From NCBI GenBank assembly GCA_012798025.1, contig JAAZNX010000120.1, positions 1-7,473 on the forward strand: a stretch of 7,473 bases of DNA. The letters run 5' to 3'. The notes beneath the pieces are model-generated. The model was not told the DNA's origin. It worked only from the letters and a program-made list of their open reading frames with translations, and searched no databases. Within the stretch, counting starts at the first letter, position 1. Each line of letters starts with the position of its first letter. The DNA is from Methanothrix sp. (GTDB lineage Archaea > Halobacteriota > Methanosarcinia > Methanotrichales > Methanotrichaceae). Shown one piece after another: positions 1-5,870 of this stretch. Made by a program: the position numbers and the translations under genes.

Positions 1-50
1 GCTCGCGGAGATTTGAAGAGTTATTCAACACAGCAGCAAAACCGATATCA

Positions 51-62
51 TTAAAAGCAAAT
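51..62 (-). terminator. Possible T-rich terminator of tRNA-Leu
   Basis: Just downstream of the tRNA on the minus strand the sequence reads ATTTGCTTTTAA, with a four-T run. Archaeal transcription often ends at such oligo-T stretches without a hairpin. The run is short, so this is a weak call. Confidence 0.3.
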
Positions 63-65
63 AAT

Positions 66-148
66 GCGGGGTACGGGATTCGAACCCGCGAACTCCTGCG
101 AGACAGGATCTTAAGTCCTGCGCCTTTGGCCAGCTTGGCAAACCCCGC
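66..148 (-). tRNA. tRNA-Leu, anticodon UAA
   Basis: The reverse complement folds as a class II tRNA: acceptor GCGGGGT pairs with ACCCCGC, the anticodon stem CAGGA/TCCTG encloses the loop CTTAAGA with anticodon TAA, a variable arm of class II length follows, and the T-loop TTCGAAT is enclosed by GCGGG/CCCGT. It would read leucine UUA codons. There is no intron and no encoded CCA (the bases after the acceptor are ATT), so CCA must be added after transcription. Confidence 0.95.
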
Positions 149-161
149 GCCATCCTTGACC

Positions 162-181
162 TCATGCGCAATGGAGCATGA
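162..181. repeat. Short inverted repeat in the tRNA-Leu leader
   Basis: TCATGC and GCATGA form 6-bp perfect arms around an 8-nt centre. It sits between the proposed TATA element and the tRNA-Leu 5' end. It could be a leader hairpin or a protein site, or chance. Confidence 0.3.
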
Positions 182-182
182 T

Positions 183-190
183 GGATAAAT
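183..190 (-). promoter_or_regulatory. Possible TATA element of tRNA-Leu
   Basis: The minus strand reads ATTTATCC about 38 nt before the tRNA 5' end. That would place transcription start roughly ten bases upstream of the mature tRNA. An inverted repeat (162-181) lies between the two. It is only a moderate match to an archaeal TATA box. Confidence 0.25.
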
Positions 191-198
191 CAGTTTCG

Positions 199-206
199 GA
201 AAAAAG
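199..206 (-). terminator. Oligo-T terminator of the secreted-protein gene
   Basis: On the minus strand, about 50 nt after the TAG stop of the secreted-protein gene, the sequence reads CTTTTTTC (six T). This is a typical archaeal U-tract terminator and would keep transcription from reading into tRNA-Leu. Confidence 0.45.
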
Positions 207-254
207 TTTTGAGGGCCGCTATCGGTCCCAAATCGGCATTTATCCTGAGGGTCC

Positions 255-854
255 CTAGTTTTGGGCAGGAGGCATATCAGCGCTGGCGCCGGTAGCTGCA
301 GCCTGGCCTTCTTCCACATGCAAGCTGGCCAGCAGGTTTTGGGTGACGTCCTGCGGATACGTTGAAGTCATGGCAACATAGGTTTGGCCGGCAGATACGG
401 GTCCGCACTCGCTGCACTCCTTTGCGTCCAGCCAATACAAAGCACTGTACAGCTTAGCATCTGCAGGTATTCCCTGAACCCCAGAGAGAGGAACGAATGT
501 GGCTGTAAAGCCTGCCTTTCCATCGATGATCGTGTCGTCGATAGAGGTGGCATTGAGGCCGCTGAGGTACATCTGCAGTTGCATCAGGCTCTTGTGCATT
601 GAGAGGGTCGCATCAGTCAGGTCGTTGTAGTGTGTTACACCTATTATTGCATAGGTCGAGTTATCGGTGAATATACGCATCTGATATGCAGTTGCATATT
701 CATTTTGTGTAGGTTGAGCCATTTGAATCTGATACTGGATATTCGTGTTCAGGTCGAACGTAACCGCATAGGGTCCGAGCTGGCTGCTATCTGGCGTTGC
801 CATTGCCAGCGACGAGATCATCAGCAAAAAGGCTGAAAGCAATAACAATTTCAC
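255..854 (-). CDS. Small secreted protein of unknown function
   Basis: This encodes a 199-aa protein I do not recognise. Residues 1-19 form a clear signal peptide (K2, then a Leu-rich core ending LAMA), so the mature protein should be exported. No further membrane span or lipobox is visible. The mature part alternates short hydrophobic strands with polar turns, which suggests a beta-rich globular domain; a vague resemblance to PsbP/LpqN-like secreted domains is inference only. There is one CxxC pair (C147, C150) and two N-glycosylation sequons (N65-S-T, N101-A-T). The tail from about residue 182 is Ala-rich and probably disordered. The start is GTG; a GGGGTGAA SD lies 6 nt before it, and an ATG just upstream runs straight into a stop. 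The gene stands alone, divergent from the GIY-YIG gene. Confidence 0.8.
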   Translation of the reverse strand: MKLLLLSAFLLMISSLAMATPDSSQLGPYAVTFDLNTNIQYQIQMAQPTQNEYATAYQMRIFTDNSTYAIIGVTHYNDLTDATLSMHKSLMQLQMYLSGLNATSIDDTIIDGKAGFTATFVPLSGVQGIPADAKLYSALYWLDAKECSECGPVSAGQTYVAMTSTYPQDVTQNLLASLHVEEGQAAATGASADMPPAQN

Positions 855-908
855 TTAATTTTCACCCCATTCAACCTCAGAGCTTTCATCATAGAAAAGC
901 CTTCCTCT

Positions 909-916
909 GATATAGA
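909..916 (-). promoter_or_regulatory. TATA box of the secreted-protein gene
   Basis: The minus strand reads TCTATATC. A start site about 25 nt downstream would fall near 887, giving a leader of roughly 33 nt that contains the GGGGTGAA SD. The spacing is what is expected of an archaeal promoter. Confidence 0.5.
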
Positions 917-947
917 TCTCGTATTATTCCCTTGTGAGCATTAGGCT

Positions 948-957
948 CAAATAAACC
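948..957 (+). promoter_or_regulatory. Possible TATA element of the GIY-YIG gene
   Basis: CAAATAAACC is centred about 26 nt before the ATG at 978, and no SD precedes that ATG. This fits a leaderless transcript starting at or next to the start codon. The match to a TATA consensus is moderate. Confidence 0.35.
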
Positions 958-977
958 ATTCATCACTGCAACCCTAA

Positions 978-1412
978 ATGACGCCTCAAAGCAATTGCCC
1001 TGGAATTTACACGCTCGTCCTTTGCATGGACAGAGCGCAGGAAATTCAGATCGGCTCCCTGGGCATCCTTGAATTTGCTCCAGGCTACTACTCTTACACC
1101 GGCTCGGCGCGAGGTCCAGGCGGACTGAAGCGGGTGGACAGACACATTCGGGTTCTCCAGGGCCAAAAGAAAACCAGGAGATGGCATATCGATTATCTTC
1201 TGCCCTATACGAGCTTTCTGCAGGCGTTCGTCACCAAAACAACGCAGGATCTGGAGTGTCAGATCGCCGCACGTATTGGAGAGCGGCTCGCGCCGATTCG
1301 TGGCTTCGGTTGCACAGATTGCTGTTGCATAAGCCATCTGCACCATTCGGATGACTTGCCAAGAATGCTGGATATAGTATCCAAGGCCCATTCATCTGAA
1401 TGGCGATCATAA
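978..1412 (+). CDS. DUF123 / Uri-superfamily GIY-YIG nuclease
   Basis: This 144-aa protein matches the archaeal DUF123 group of the GIY-YIG superfamily. The GIY strand is at residues 9-11 and the YIG-equivalent YYSYTGSA at 37-44. The GPGGL segment (46-50), R52, R55 and H56 follow, then WHIDYLL (69-75), a likely catalytic Glu at 93, and a Cys/His-rich end with C112, C115-C117 and H120, H122, H123. GIY-YIG domains cut DNA with one metal ion; the substrate of DUF123 proteins is not established. From memory, DUF123 occurs fused to endonuclease III in some archaea, and here nth lies less than 1 kb away on the other strand, which suggests a repair role. The ATG has no SD, so initiation is probably leaderless. 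Confidence 0.88.
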   Translation: MTPQSNCPGIYTLVLCMDRAQEIQIGSLGILEFAPGYYSYTGSARGPGGLKRVDRHIRVLQGQKKTRRWHIDYLLPYTSFLQAFVTKTTQDLECQIAARIGERLAPIRGFGCTDCCCISHLHHSDDLPRMLDIVSKAHSSEWRS

Positions 1413-1630
1413 ATCAGAGGTATGAAGAGATCGCCGCCAGCCCGAAGGCCATCAGGCTGAGTGGAAGGCTGTATCCCTAATACCATCTCCGCAAATTCTG
1501 GCAGGGGATCGCTTGCTATTCCTCTCCAGGAAAGAAGAGCTCTCATGGCTTGCGTTTGCAGCTTTTCCACACTAAGGATCATCTTTTCTCCCCCGGCCTG
1601 AGTAACTGGTAAAATGGTCTTTCCGTTCAT
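1259..1630 (-). CDS. Doubtful hypothetical protein antisense to the GIY-YIG gene
   Basis: This is a 123-aa open frame I do not recognise. For it: a well placed SD (GGTGG, 6 nt before ATG), TATA-like sequences upstream on the same strand, and otherwise empty DNA from 1413 to 1700 that it would fill. Its first 75 residues look protein-like, with a probable helix (SVEKLQTQAMRALLSW). Against it: the last 154 bases lie antisense inside the well supported GIY-YIG gene, and convergent overlaps of that length are rare. It may be a small real gene whose natural stop was lost so that it now reads into its neighbour, a decaying remnant, or chance. No function is proposed. Confidence 0.3.
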   Translation of the reverse strand: MNGKTILPVTQAGGEKMILSVEKLQTQAMRALLSWRGIASDPLPEFAEMVLGIQPSTQPDGLRAGGDLFIPLIYDRHSDEWALDTISSILGKSSEWCRWLMQQQSVQPKPRIGASRSPIRAAI

Positions 1631-1651
1631 TCGATTCCACCGAATGACAAT

Positions 1652-1660
1652 GATATAATT
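1652..1660 (-). promoter_or_regulatory. TATA-like sequence near the doubtful ORF
   Basis: The minus strand reads AATTATATC about 26 nt before the ATG at 1630. A second one, ATATAATTA, lies at 1692-1700 directly after tRNA-Glu. The upstream copy suits an SD-led transcript better, because the nearer one would start transcription on top of the SD. This indicates transcription may start here but does not prove the ORF. Confidence 0.35.
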
Positions 1661-1700
1661 TTCCTTCCAAAAGACCTATTGGGTTACTTAGTAATTATAT

Positions 1701-1774
1701 GCTCCGGTTGGGATTTGAACCCAAGTCGAAGGAGTGAGAGTCCTTCATGATTGGCCGAGCTACACTACCGGAGC
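1701..1774 (-). tRNA. tRNA-Glu, anticodon CUC
   Basis: The reverse complement gives a standard 74-nt tRNA: acceptor GCTCCGG/CCGGAGC, anticodon stem AAGGA/TCCTT around the loop CTCTCAC (anticodon CTC), and T-arm TTGGG-TTCAAAT-CCCAA. It reads the glutamate GAG codon. There is no intron and no encoded CCA. It follows nth on the same strand after 28 nt. Confidence 0.95.
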
Positions 1775-1799
1775 GCGGATTGGGGGTAGTTGTTACTAT

Positions 1800-1807
1800 C
1801 ATTTAAG
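1800..1807 (-). promoter_or_regulatory. TATA element of tRNA-Glu, overlapping the nth stop
   Basis: The minus strand reads CTTAAATG, centred 30 nt before the tRNA 5' end. Transcription would start about four bases upstream of the mature tRNA. The element includes the TAA stop of nth, so the tRNA can have its own promoter even though it lies directly behind the corA-nth unit. Confidence 0.45.
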
Positions 1808-2465
1808 GCTTTTGGCTACGCAAAAAGCAGTCGCAATGAGAGCGCAACGCGCATCTTTCGTGCTGCGGATTTCTAGCCCTGCAAATGCGTCTTCCATGTC
1901 TTATCAGGTTGAGATGCAATGAGAAATACTTTTGAGGTGGGACAGTTTGCTCCAGGATCTTCCGGCACTTTTCCACGCTTGCATTCTCTGGTACCAGGCC
2001 CAATCGCCGTGAGACGCGGTGGACATGCGTGTCCACGGGCATGAAGGGAAAGCCAAAGGCGAAGAGCAGAACCACCGAAGCTGTCTTGGGACCAACACCA
2101 GGAAGGGATACCAGATAGTTCATGGCGTCCTCCTTCCCCACGTCGGCCAGAAAGTCGAGGGTAATCGCGCCGGCATCCTGTTTTATCTTCGAGAGGGTCT
2201 CCACTATCCGATGAGCCTTTATCTCAGCCAAGCCACCTGACCTGATGGTGTCAGCAATCGAGTCCTCGGAAGCGGCCACAAGATCCTCATAGTTACAATA
2301 GACGTCCTTCAGGCGGCCAAAAGCCCGCAAGCTGTTGGTGTCGCTTGTGTTCTGAGATAGCATGGTCATGACCAGCAGATCGACAGGATCAACCTTCTTG
2401 ACAAGAGGCTCACCGTAAAGCTCCTCTAAAATCCGAATGCATGCGTTGACCTTCCCTTCATCCAT
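1803..2465 (-). CDS. nth: Endonuclease III-type DNA glycosylase/AP lyase
   Basis: This 220-aa protein is a base-excision-repair glycosylase that removes oxidised pyrimidines and nicks at the abasic site. The helix-hairpin-helix LPGVGPKTA (121-129) carries the catalytic Lys127, and VDTHVHR (144-150) carries the catalytic Asp145. MLSQNTSD (35-42) is also typical. The C-terminal [4Fe-4S] loop is unusual: family spacing is C-x6-C-x2-C-x5-C, but here the ligands read C195, H202, C205, C211, so the second cysteine is histidine (codon CAC); an extra Cys213 lies near. The ATG at 2465 lies 2 nt after the corA stop; a GTG at 2477 is an alternative, and a longer start inside corA (2552) is unlikely because it adds 29 residues with no family match. 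It is probably co-transcribed with corA. Confidence 0.92.
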   Translation of the reverse strand: MDEGKVNACIRILEELYGEPLVKKVDPVDLLVMTMLSQNTSDTNSLRAFGRLKDVYCNYEDLVAASEDSIADTIRSGGLAEIKAHRIVETLSKIKQDAGAITLDFLADVGKEDAMNYLVSLPGVGPKTASVVLLFAFGFPFMPVDTHVHRVSRRLGLVPENASVEKCRKILEQTVPPQKYFSLHLNLIRHGRRICRARNPQHERCALRSHCDCFLRSQKP

Positions 2466-2467
2466 TA

Positions 2468-3535
2468 CTAGATCCACTCTTTCCTGCGGAAATAAGCTAA
2501 CATAACCACCACAACGAGCAGCATCAATATCAAGACGGCTGGATAGCCCCACGGCGACTCCAGCTCTGGCATAAATCTGAAGTTCATTCCATAGACCCCA
2601 GCAAGGAACGTGAGGGGAATGAATATGGTAGAGATGACGGTAAGGAGCTTGATTACCTCGTTGAGCTTATTGCTGAGGCTGGAGAGGTAAGTCTCCAGCA
2701 ATGAGGCAGACATATCCCGGAAGGTCTCGATGTTCTCTATCACCTGAATGGTATGGTCATAGACATCTCGCAGATAGATCTTCGTGCTCTCGGATACCAG
2801 ATGCGAGTCAGTCCGCTGCAACCTGCTGATGGCCTCCCTTAGAGGCCAGACCGACTTTCGCATGAACAGCATGTCTCGTTTCAGGTTGTAGATGGTGGGA
2901 AGGATTCCTGGCTCGGGATTTGCAACCACCATATCCTCAAGCTCCTCGAATCTTTCTCCGAGCCTCTCCATGATTACAAAATAATGATCGACTATGGAAT
3001 CCATCATGGAATATGCCAGATAGTCCGCACCTTGTTTCCTTATCTTGCCCCTGGCCATCCTGAGCCGATCCCTGAGAGGATTGAAGACATCGACCTCCTT
3101 CTCCTTGAAGGATATGATGAAATTCGAACCAAGGATCATGCTCACCTGATCTACATCGATCTTGGTCTCTCCTAGCGTGTCATCTCCGTTCTCGTTATAG
3201 TAGAGCATCTTGAGCACTATGAAGATGTAATCGTCATAATCCTCAACCTTGGGACGCTGATCCGTCAGGATATCTTCAAGAACCAGTGGGTGAATTCCAT
3301 AACAAGAACCCAGCTTCTCCAGCACTTCCACCTGATGCAGGCCGTCTATGTTGATCCATGTGACTGTGGGCTTCTGCTTGAAAGGGAAACACTCGGTTAC
3401 GTCTTTTACCTCAACCTCATGATAATTTTGATCATCGTAATCTATGACGGTGATCTTGGGCGCCTCTCCCGTTTTCCCGCAGGTCAGATGTAGGTCGGGG
3501 CCATTCAAGCTAGCTGCTTCTCCTGATCGATCCAA
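2468..3535 (-). CDS. corA: CorA-family Mg2+/Co2+ transport protein
   Basis: This is a 355-aa member of the CorA family of pentameric divalent-cation channels in the cytoplasmic membrane. The soluble alpha/beta domain covers about residues 27-110, followed by long stalk helices up to about 295. TM1 is at 297-315, leading into the signature YGMNF (315-319). The short acidic loop (PELESPWG) follows, then TM2 at 331-349 and a basic cytoplasmic tail RRKEWI. Length and order are normal. The start is TTG, with GGAG 8 nt before it and an in-frame TAA seven codons upstream. A second TTG at 3508 would give 346 residues and overlaps the stop of a short leader ORF. nth follows after 2 nt; the link is probably transcriptional, not functional. 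Confidence 0.93.
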   Translation of the reverse strand: MDRSGEAASLNGPDLHLTCGKTGEAPKITVIDYDDQNYHEVEVKDVTECFPFKQKPTVTWINIDGLHQVEVLEKLGSCYGIHPLVLEDILTDQRPKVEDYDDYIFIVLKMLYYNENGDDTLGETKIDVDQVSMILGSNFIISFKEKEVDVFNPLRDRLRMARGKIRKQGADYLAYSMMDSIVDHYFVIMERLGERFEELEDMVVANPEPGILPTIYNLKRDMLFMRKSVWPLREAISRLQRTDSHLVSESTKIYLRDVYDHTIQVIENIETFRDMSASLLETYLSSLSNKLNEVIKLLTVISTIFIPLTFLAGVYGMNFRFMPELESPWGYPAVLILMLLVVVVMLAYFRRKEWI

Positions 3536-3660
3536 GATACGCTCTCCATGATCTTAATCTTGCAATCTATTTTACTGCTCCTGAGACCAAAGGGCTCGCT
3601 GCGCGTTACAAATGCTCGTGACCACTTGTGGTAGTACAGGCGATGGCATTGAATGTCTTG

Positions 3661-3675
3661 CCATTTATATATTTT
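3661..3675 (-). promoter_or_regulatory. TATA box of the corA-nth unit
   Basis: The minus strand reads AAAATATATAAATGG, the most canonical archaeal TATA box in the window. Transcription would start near 3642, leaving a leader of about 107 nt before the TTG of corA. A weaker element, GTAAAATAG, at about 3567-3575 would give a nearly leaderless message. No known Mg2+ riboswitch can be recognised in the leader. Confidence 0.6.
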
Positions 3676-3692
3676 CCTGTGAGTCGAGCCAT

Positions 3693-4055
3693 TTATCCTA
3701 TGTCTGCCTCCTCCACAACCTCGCGCGGAGCAAGCATTAGCTCATTGAATAGCAGGATCTCAATCACCTGAGCCACATAGCGCCTCTGTTGGTATCTTTG
3801 TATATCCTGATTCATCCGCAGCTCGGCATCAACCTGGACTCTTATCAATGTGAGCCTCATGTCTCTTTGGTCTTCCTCATTAAGGCATAGAGCGCAGATC
3901 TCTTTTAAAAGCCAGGGAAGCCTCATGGGATTTCGCAAAGCTCGGGCCACGAGAAGAACGTAACCTTTCGGTTCTCTGACCTCATCTGCTCCTATGAGCA
4001 GCCTGAGATCGTCGGCTGAATACTTCTCGCCATCAATAGTTATAATATCGTTCAA
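3693..4055 (-). CDS. Uncharacterised protein coupled to cobY
   Basis: This 120-aa protein I do not recognise. It is soluble, with no signal peptide or membrane span. The N-terminus (residues 1-22) reads like a short beta-hairpin followed by a helix (DGEKYSADDLRLLIG); the rest is Leu/Arg/Glu-rich and probably helical. Residues 60-98 are charged and could form a helical pair. It has only two cysteines and no obvious metal or nucleotide motif. It begins with TTG whose last two bases overlap the cobY stop (TTGA), with a good SD, GGTGAT, 5 nt upstream inside cobY. That tight coupling, and its place last in a cobZ-cobS-cobY operon, suggest a role in or near cobamide nucleotide-loop assembly, but this is inference from context only. 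Confidence 0.8.
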   Translation of the reverse strand: MNDIITIDGEKYSADDLRLLIGADEVREPKGYVLLVARALRNPMRLPWLLKEICALCLNEEDQRDMRLTLIRVQVDAELRMNQDIQRYQQRRYVAQVIEILLFNELMLAPREVVEEADIG

Positions 4056-4654
4056 AGTATATCACCTTGGATTATCTTCTCGCAGAGCCTGAGATCCTCG
4101 ACCACGTTTACATTCACCGCCAGCTCGATCCTATCGAGAACCAAGTGAAAATCCTCCTGCTCCAATTCGATATCTTCTCCATCCAGCACGTTAATTCCCG
4201 ATGGAACGATGAGCTGTCCCTTGTAATTGAATAGGGAATCTGGCCTGCGTCCCAGGCGGCTGTGCAGACTTAATGGCGTGTGCGTGGAGAGCGCAGGCTC
4301 TGGCCGTTGGTCGTATATCTCGATGATCTCGTCAATCAGATCAGCAGTGACAAGTGGAAGATCAGCCATGATTATCATTATGGGCTGGGTGACGCCTGCA
4401 GCCTGGACGGCGCAGATCATATCCGTCACGAAGCCTCTTCCCTCAGTCTCCACAACATTTAGCTCCTTTTCCAAAGCCCACTTTCGTGTGTTCGGCACGT
4501 GATCAGTGGTGGCCACAAAGATCCTCTGCACGGAGCTGTTCTCCAGCGCCATGGTTACATAGTCGATTAGAGGTCTTCCGAAGAGGGTTACCAGCGGCTT
4601 TTCGCCCATCTTGAGCCTGGAGCCGCGGCCTCCAGCCATTACCAGAGCGTCCAG
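4052..4654 (-). CDS. cobY: Adenosylcobinamide-phosphate guanylyltransferase
   Basis: CobY transfers GMP from GTP to adenosylcobinamide phosphate, giving AdoCbi-GDP. It is the archaeal replacement for the guanylyltransferase activity of bacterial CobU. The nucleotide-binding loop MAGGRGSRL, then GEKPLVTLFGRPLIDYV and, near the end, PSGINV match the family. I place the start at a CTG codon (4652-4654), giving 200 aa beginning MDALVMAGG, the N-terminus I recall for Methanocaldococcus CobY. A perfect SD, GGAGGTG (4662-4668), sits 7 nt before that CTG. The first ATG (4637-4639) would lie 22 nt from the SD and would remove the first beta-strand before the loop. The gene overlaps the end of cobS by 16 nt from the CTG, and its stop overlaps the next gene. 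Confidence 0.92.
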   Translation of the reverse strand: MDALVMAGGRGSRLKMGEKPLVTLFGRPLIDYVTMALENSSVQRIFVATTDHVPNTRKWALEKELNVVETEGRGFVTDMICAVQAAGVTQPIMIIMADLPLVTADLIDEIIEIYDQRPEPALSTHTPLSLHSRLGRRPDSLFNYKGQLIVPSGINVLDGEDIELEQEDFHLVLDRIELAVNVNVVEDLRLCEKIIQGDIL

Positions 4655-5394
4655 GGCAGTACACCTCCAAAGGCAAGGGCCGCAGCCAAAGCCACCAGGC
4701 GGCAGATCTCGTTGCTCGCGCCGATGCAGTCGCCAGTAGCTCCTCCAAAGTTCCTCTTAGCCACTAAGACCACGTAGAGAGCAGCCAATTGAGAGATGCC
4801 CAATGTGGCCAGGCCCAGGGGACCCAAAGCTGCAGCGCAGACGATCGCTGATATGGCAAGGCCGATGAGGAACTGCACCCCACCCGTCCGCTCAATCATG
4901 ATCTGTCCAAATCCCTTCTGCAGAGATCGAGAGAATGCGGCAAAGGTGATCATGGCCTCCTTGGCACAGACCTCTGCTGCCAGCAGGGCCAGAGGCAGAA
5001 GGCCCTTAGCGGTATCGGTGATGATGGCGAAGGTGGCCAGCAAGAGCACTGCGATGAATATCGCACCTCCTGTGCCCAAGGAGACGTCCTTCATGGCCTG
5101 TACCTTCTTTTCCAGTGTGCCGTGGGCAATCACGCCATCTCCAAAGTCAGCCAGACCGTCGATGTGGTTTATGCCGCAGAGCTTGTAGATGGCTATTATC
5201 ACAATTATGGCTACCAGGTTGGCAGGCAGGGCCAGAGCCGCGACGTATGCTACAGTGCCGAGGACTGCGCCCAGAACCAGGCCTACCACTGGGAACACAT
5301 AAACGTGCTTCATCAGGGCTTCCACGCCCTCCATGGAGATGCCTACCGGTATTGTGGACAACCATCCGAAGCCGGACTTCAGCGCGAAGAGCAA
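4639..5394 (-). CDS. cobS: Adenosylcobinamide-GDP ribazoletransferase (cobalamin synthase)
   Basis: CobS is a polytopic membrane enzyme that joins AdoCbi-GDP to alpha-ribazole or its 5'-phosphate, the condensing step of nucleotide-loop assembly. The signature HIDGLADFGDG is at residues 77-87, MKDVSLGTGG at 101-110, and GGATGDCIGASNE at 217-229. Several hydrophobic spans run between them. The length of 251 aa is normal. The start given is TTG at 5394, but an AAAGGA sequence abuts it with no spacing. A CTG at 5401-5403, in frame and three codons upstream, overlaps the cobZ stop as CTGA and would give MKGLLFALK, closer to the usual CobS N-terminus. Which is used is unresolved. The stop overlaps the cobY coding region. 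Confidence 0.93.
   Translation of the reverse strand: MLFALKSGFGWLSTIPVGISMEGVEALMKHVYVFPVVGLVLGAVLGTVAYVAALALPANLVAIIVIIAIYKLCGINHIDGLADFGDGVIAHGTLEKKVQAMKDVSLGTGGAIFIAVLLLATFAIITDTAKGLLPLALLAAEVCAKEAMITFAAFSRSLQKGFGQIMIERTGGVQFLIGLAISAIVCAAALGPLGLATLGISQLAALYVVLVAKRNFGGATGDCIGASNEICRLVALAAALAFGGVLPWTLW
4662..4668 (-). promoter_or_regulatory. Strong SD site that fixes the cobY start
   Basis: The minus strand reads GGAGGTG, fully complementary to the archaeal 16S rRNA 3' end. Its spacing is 7 nt to the CTG at 4654 but 22 nt to the ATG at 4639. It therefore argues for CTG initiation of cobY. It lies inside the end of cobS. Confidence 0.7.
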
Positions 5395-5399
5395 TCCTT

Positions 5400-5864
5400 T
5401 CAGTCTGATACCGCCCTTGTATACATATTTGCAGAAATGCCTCCGATGAGGCCTGCAATCACATCGTCCATAAACGGTCCCAGGGTGGATAGAATTCCTG
5501 GCTTTGCTTTATCATATCGAACGTATTCGAACAACCCTTTGTAGCCGCCTACGTACTTGGCAATGGCCAGGCCCAGCACCTCATCCGCAATGAGACAGGT
5601 CAAGTCGTTCTCATAATCGGATTGCTCCAGATTGGGCAGGCTGCATTTGGCCCCTTCCGCCTCCAGGAGAACTCCCGCGTAGATGAGAAGCGCGAGATTT
5701 GGATCGGAGAGCGCCAGATCCATCTCAGAACGAAATTTGGCTTCAGCCTTTTCGCGCGTCTCCACACCTGGATGAGGGAAATACAGATCCAGTGCCGCAG
5801 AGACTATCCTATCCTCCGTTATTCCCATGCTCTTCAGCACGTCTATGATATCCATTTTGGCCAT
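5400..5864 (-). CDS. cobZ: PgpA-like alpha-ribazole phosphatase CobZ
   Basis: This 154-aa protein belongs to the phosphatidylglycerophosphatase A (PgpA) fold. Conserved parts are IADEVLG (92-98), the YVRYDKAKPG segment (114-123) and the acidic FMDDVIAGLIGG (131-142). In Methanosarcina mazei a protein of this type, CobZ, was shown to dephosphorylate alpha-ribazole 5'-phosphate or the cobamide phosphate, replacing bacterial CobC. Its position as first gene before cobS and cobY strongly favours that role over lipid metabolism. The ATG at 5864 has only a weak AGGG SD, part of a small hairpin; a second ATG lies three codons in. The stop overlaps a possible CTG start of cobS. A pure PgpA function cannot be excluded from sequence alone. 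Confidence 0.9.
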   Translation of the reverse strand: MAKMDIIDVLKSMGITEDRIVSAALDLYFPHPGVETREKAEAKFRSEMDLALSDPNLALLIYAGVLLEAEGAKCSLPNLEQSDYENDLTCLIADEVLGLAIAKYVGGYKGLFEYVRYDKAKPGILSTLGPFMDDVIAGLIGGISANMYTRAVSD

Positions 5865-5870
5865 GATACG

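Noticed and set aside
1..54. Plus-strand frame of 17 codons ending in TAA at the left edge
   Set aside because: It could be the tail of a gene outside the window, but it is too short to recognise and has no supporting motif.
963..1391. 142-aa open frame on the minus strand
   Set aside because: It is antisense to almost the whole GIY-YIG gene, whose motifs are clear, and its product shows no domain.
2466..2552. 29-residue N-terminal extension of Nth
   Set aside because: It lies inside the CorA second membrane helix region. The ATG at 2465 gives a normal-length Nth directly after the corA stop.
3621..3632. ACCACTTGTGGT, 5-bp inverted repeat in the corA leader
   Set aside because: The 2-nt centre is too tight for a good RNA hairpin, and a single short palindrome cannot be told from chance. 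It might still be an operator.
4796..5544. Long plus-strand open frames of 130 and 140 aa
   Set aside because: They are antisense to cobS and cobZ, which are firmly identified. The frames reflect codon bias of those genes.
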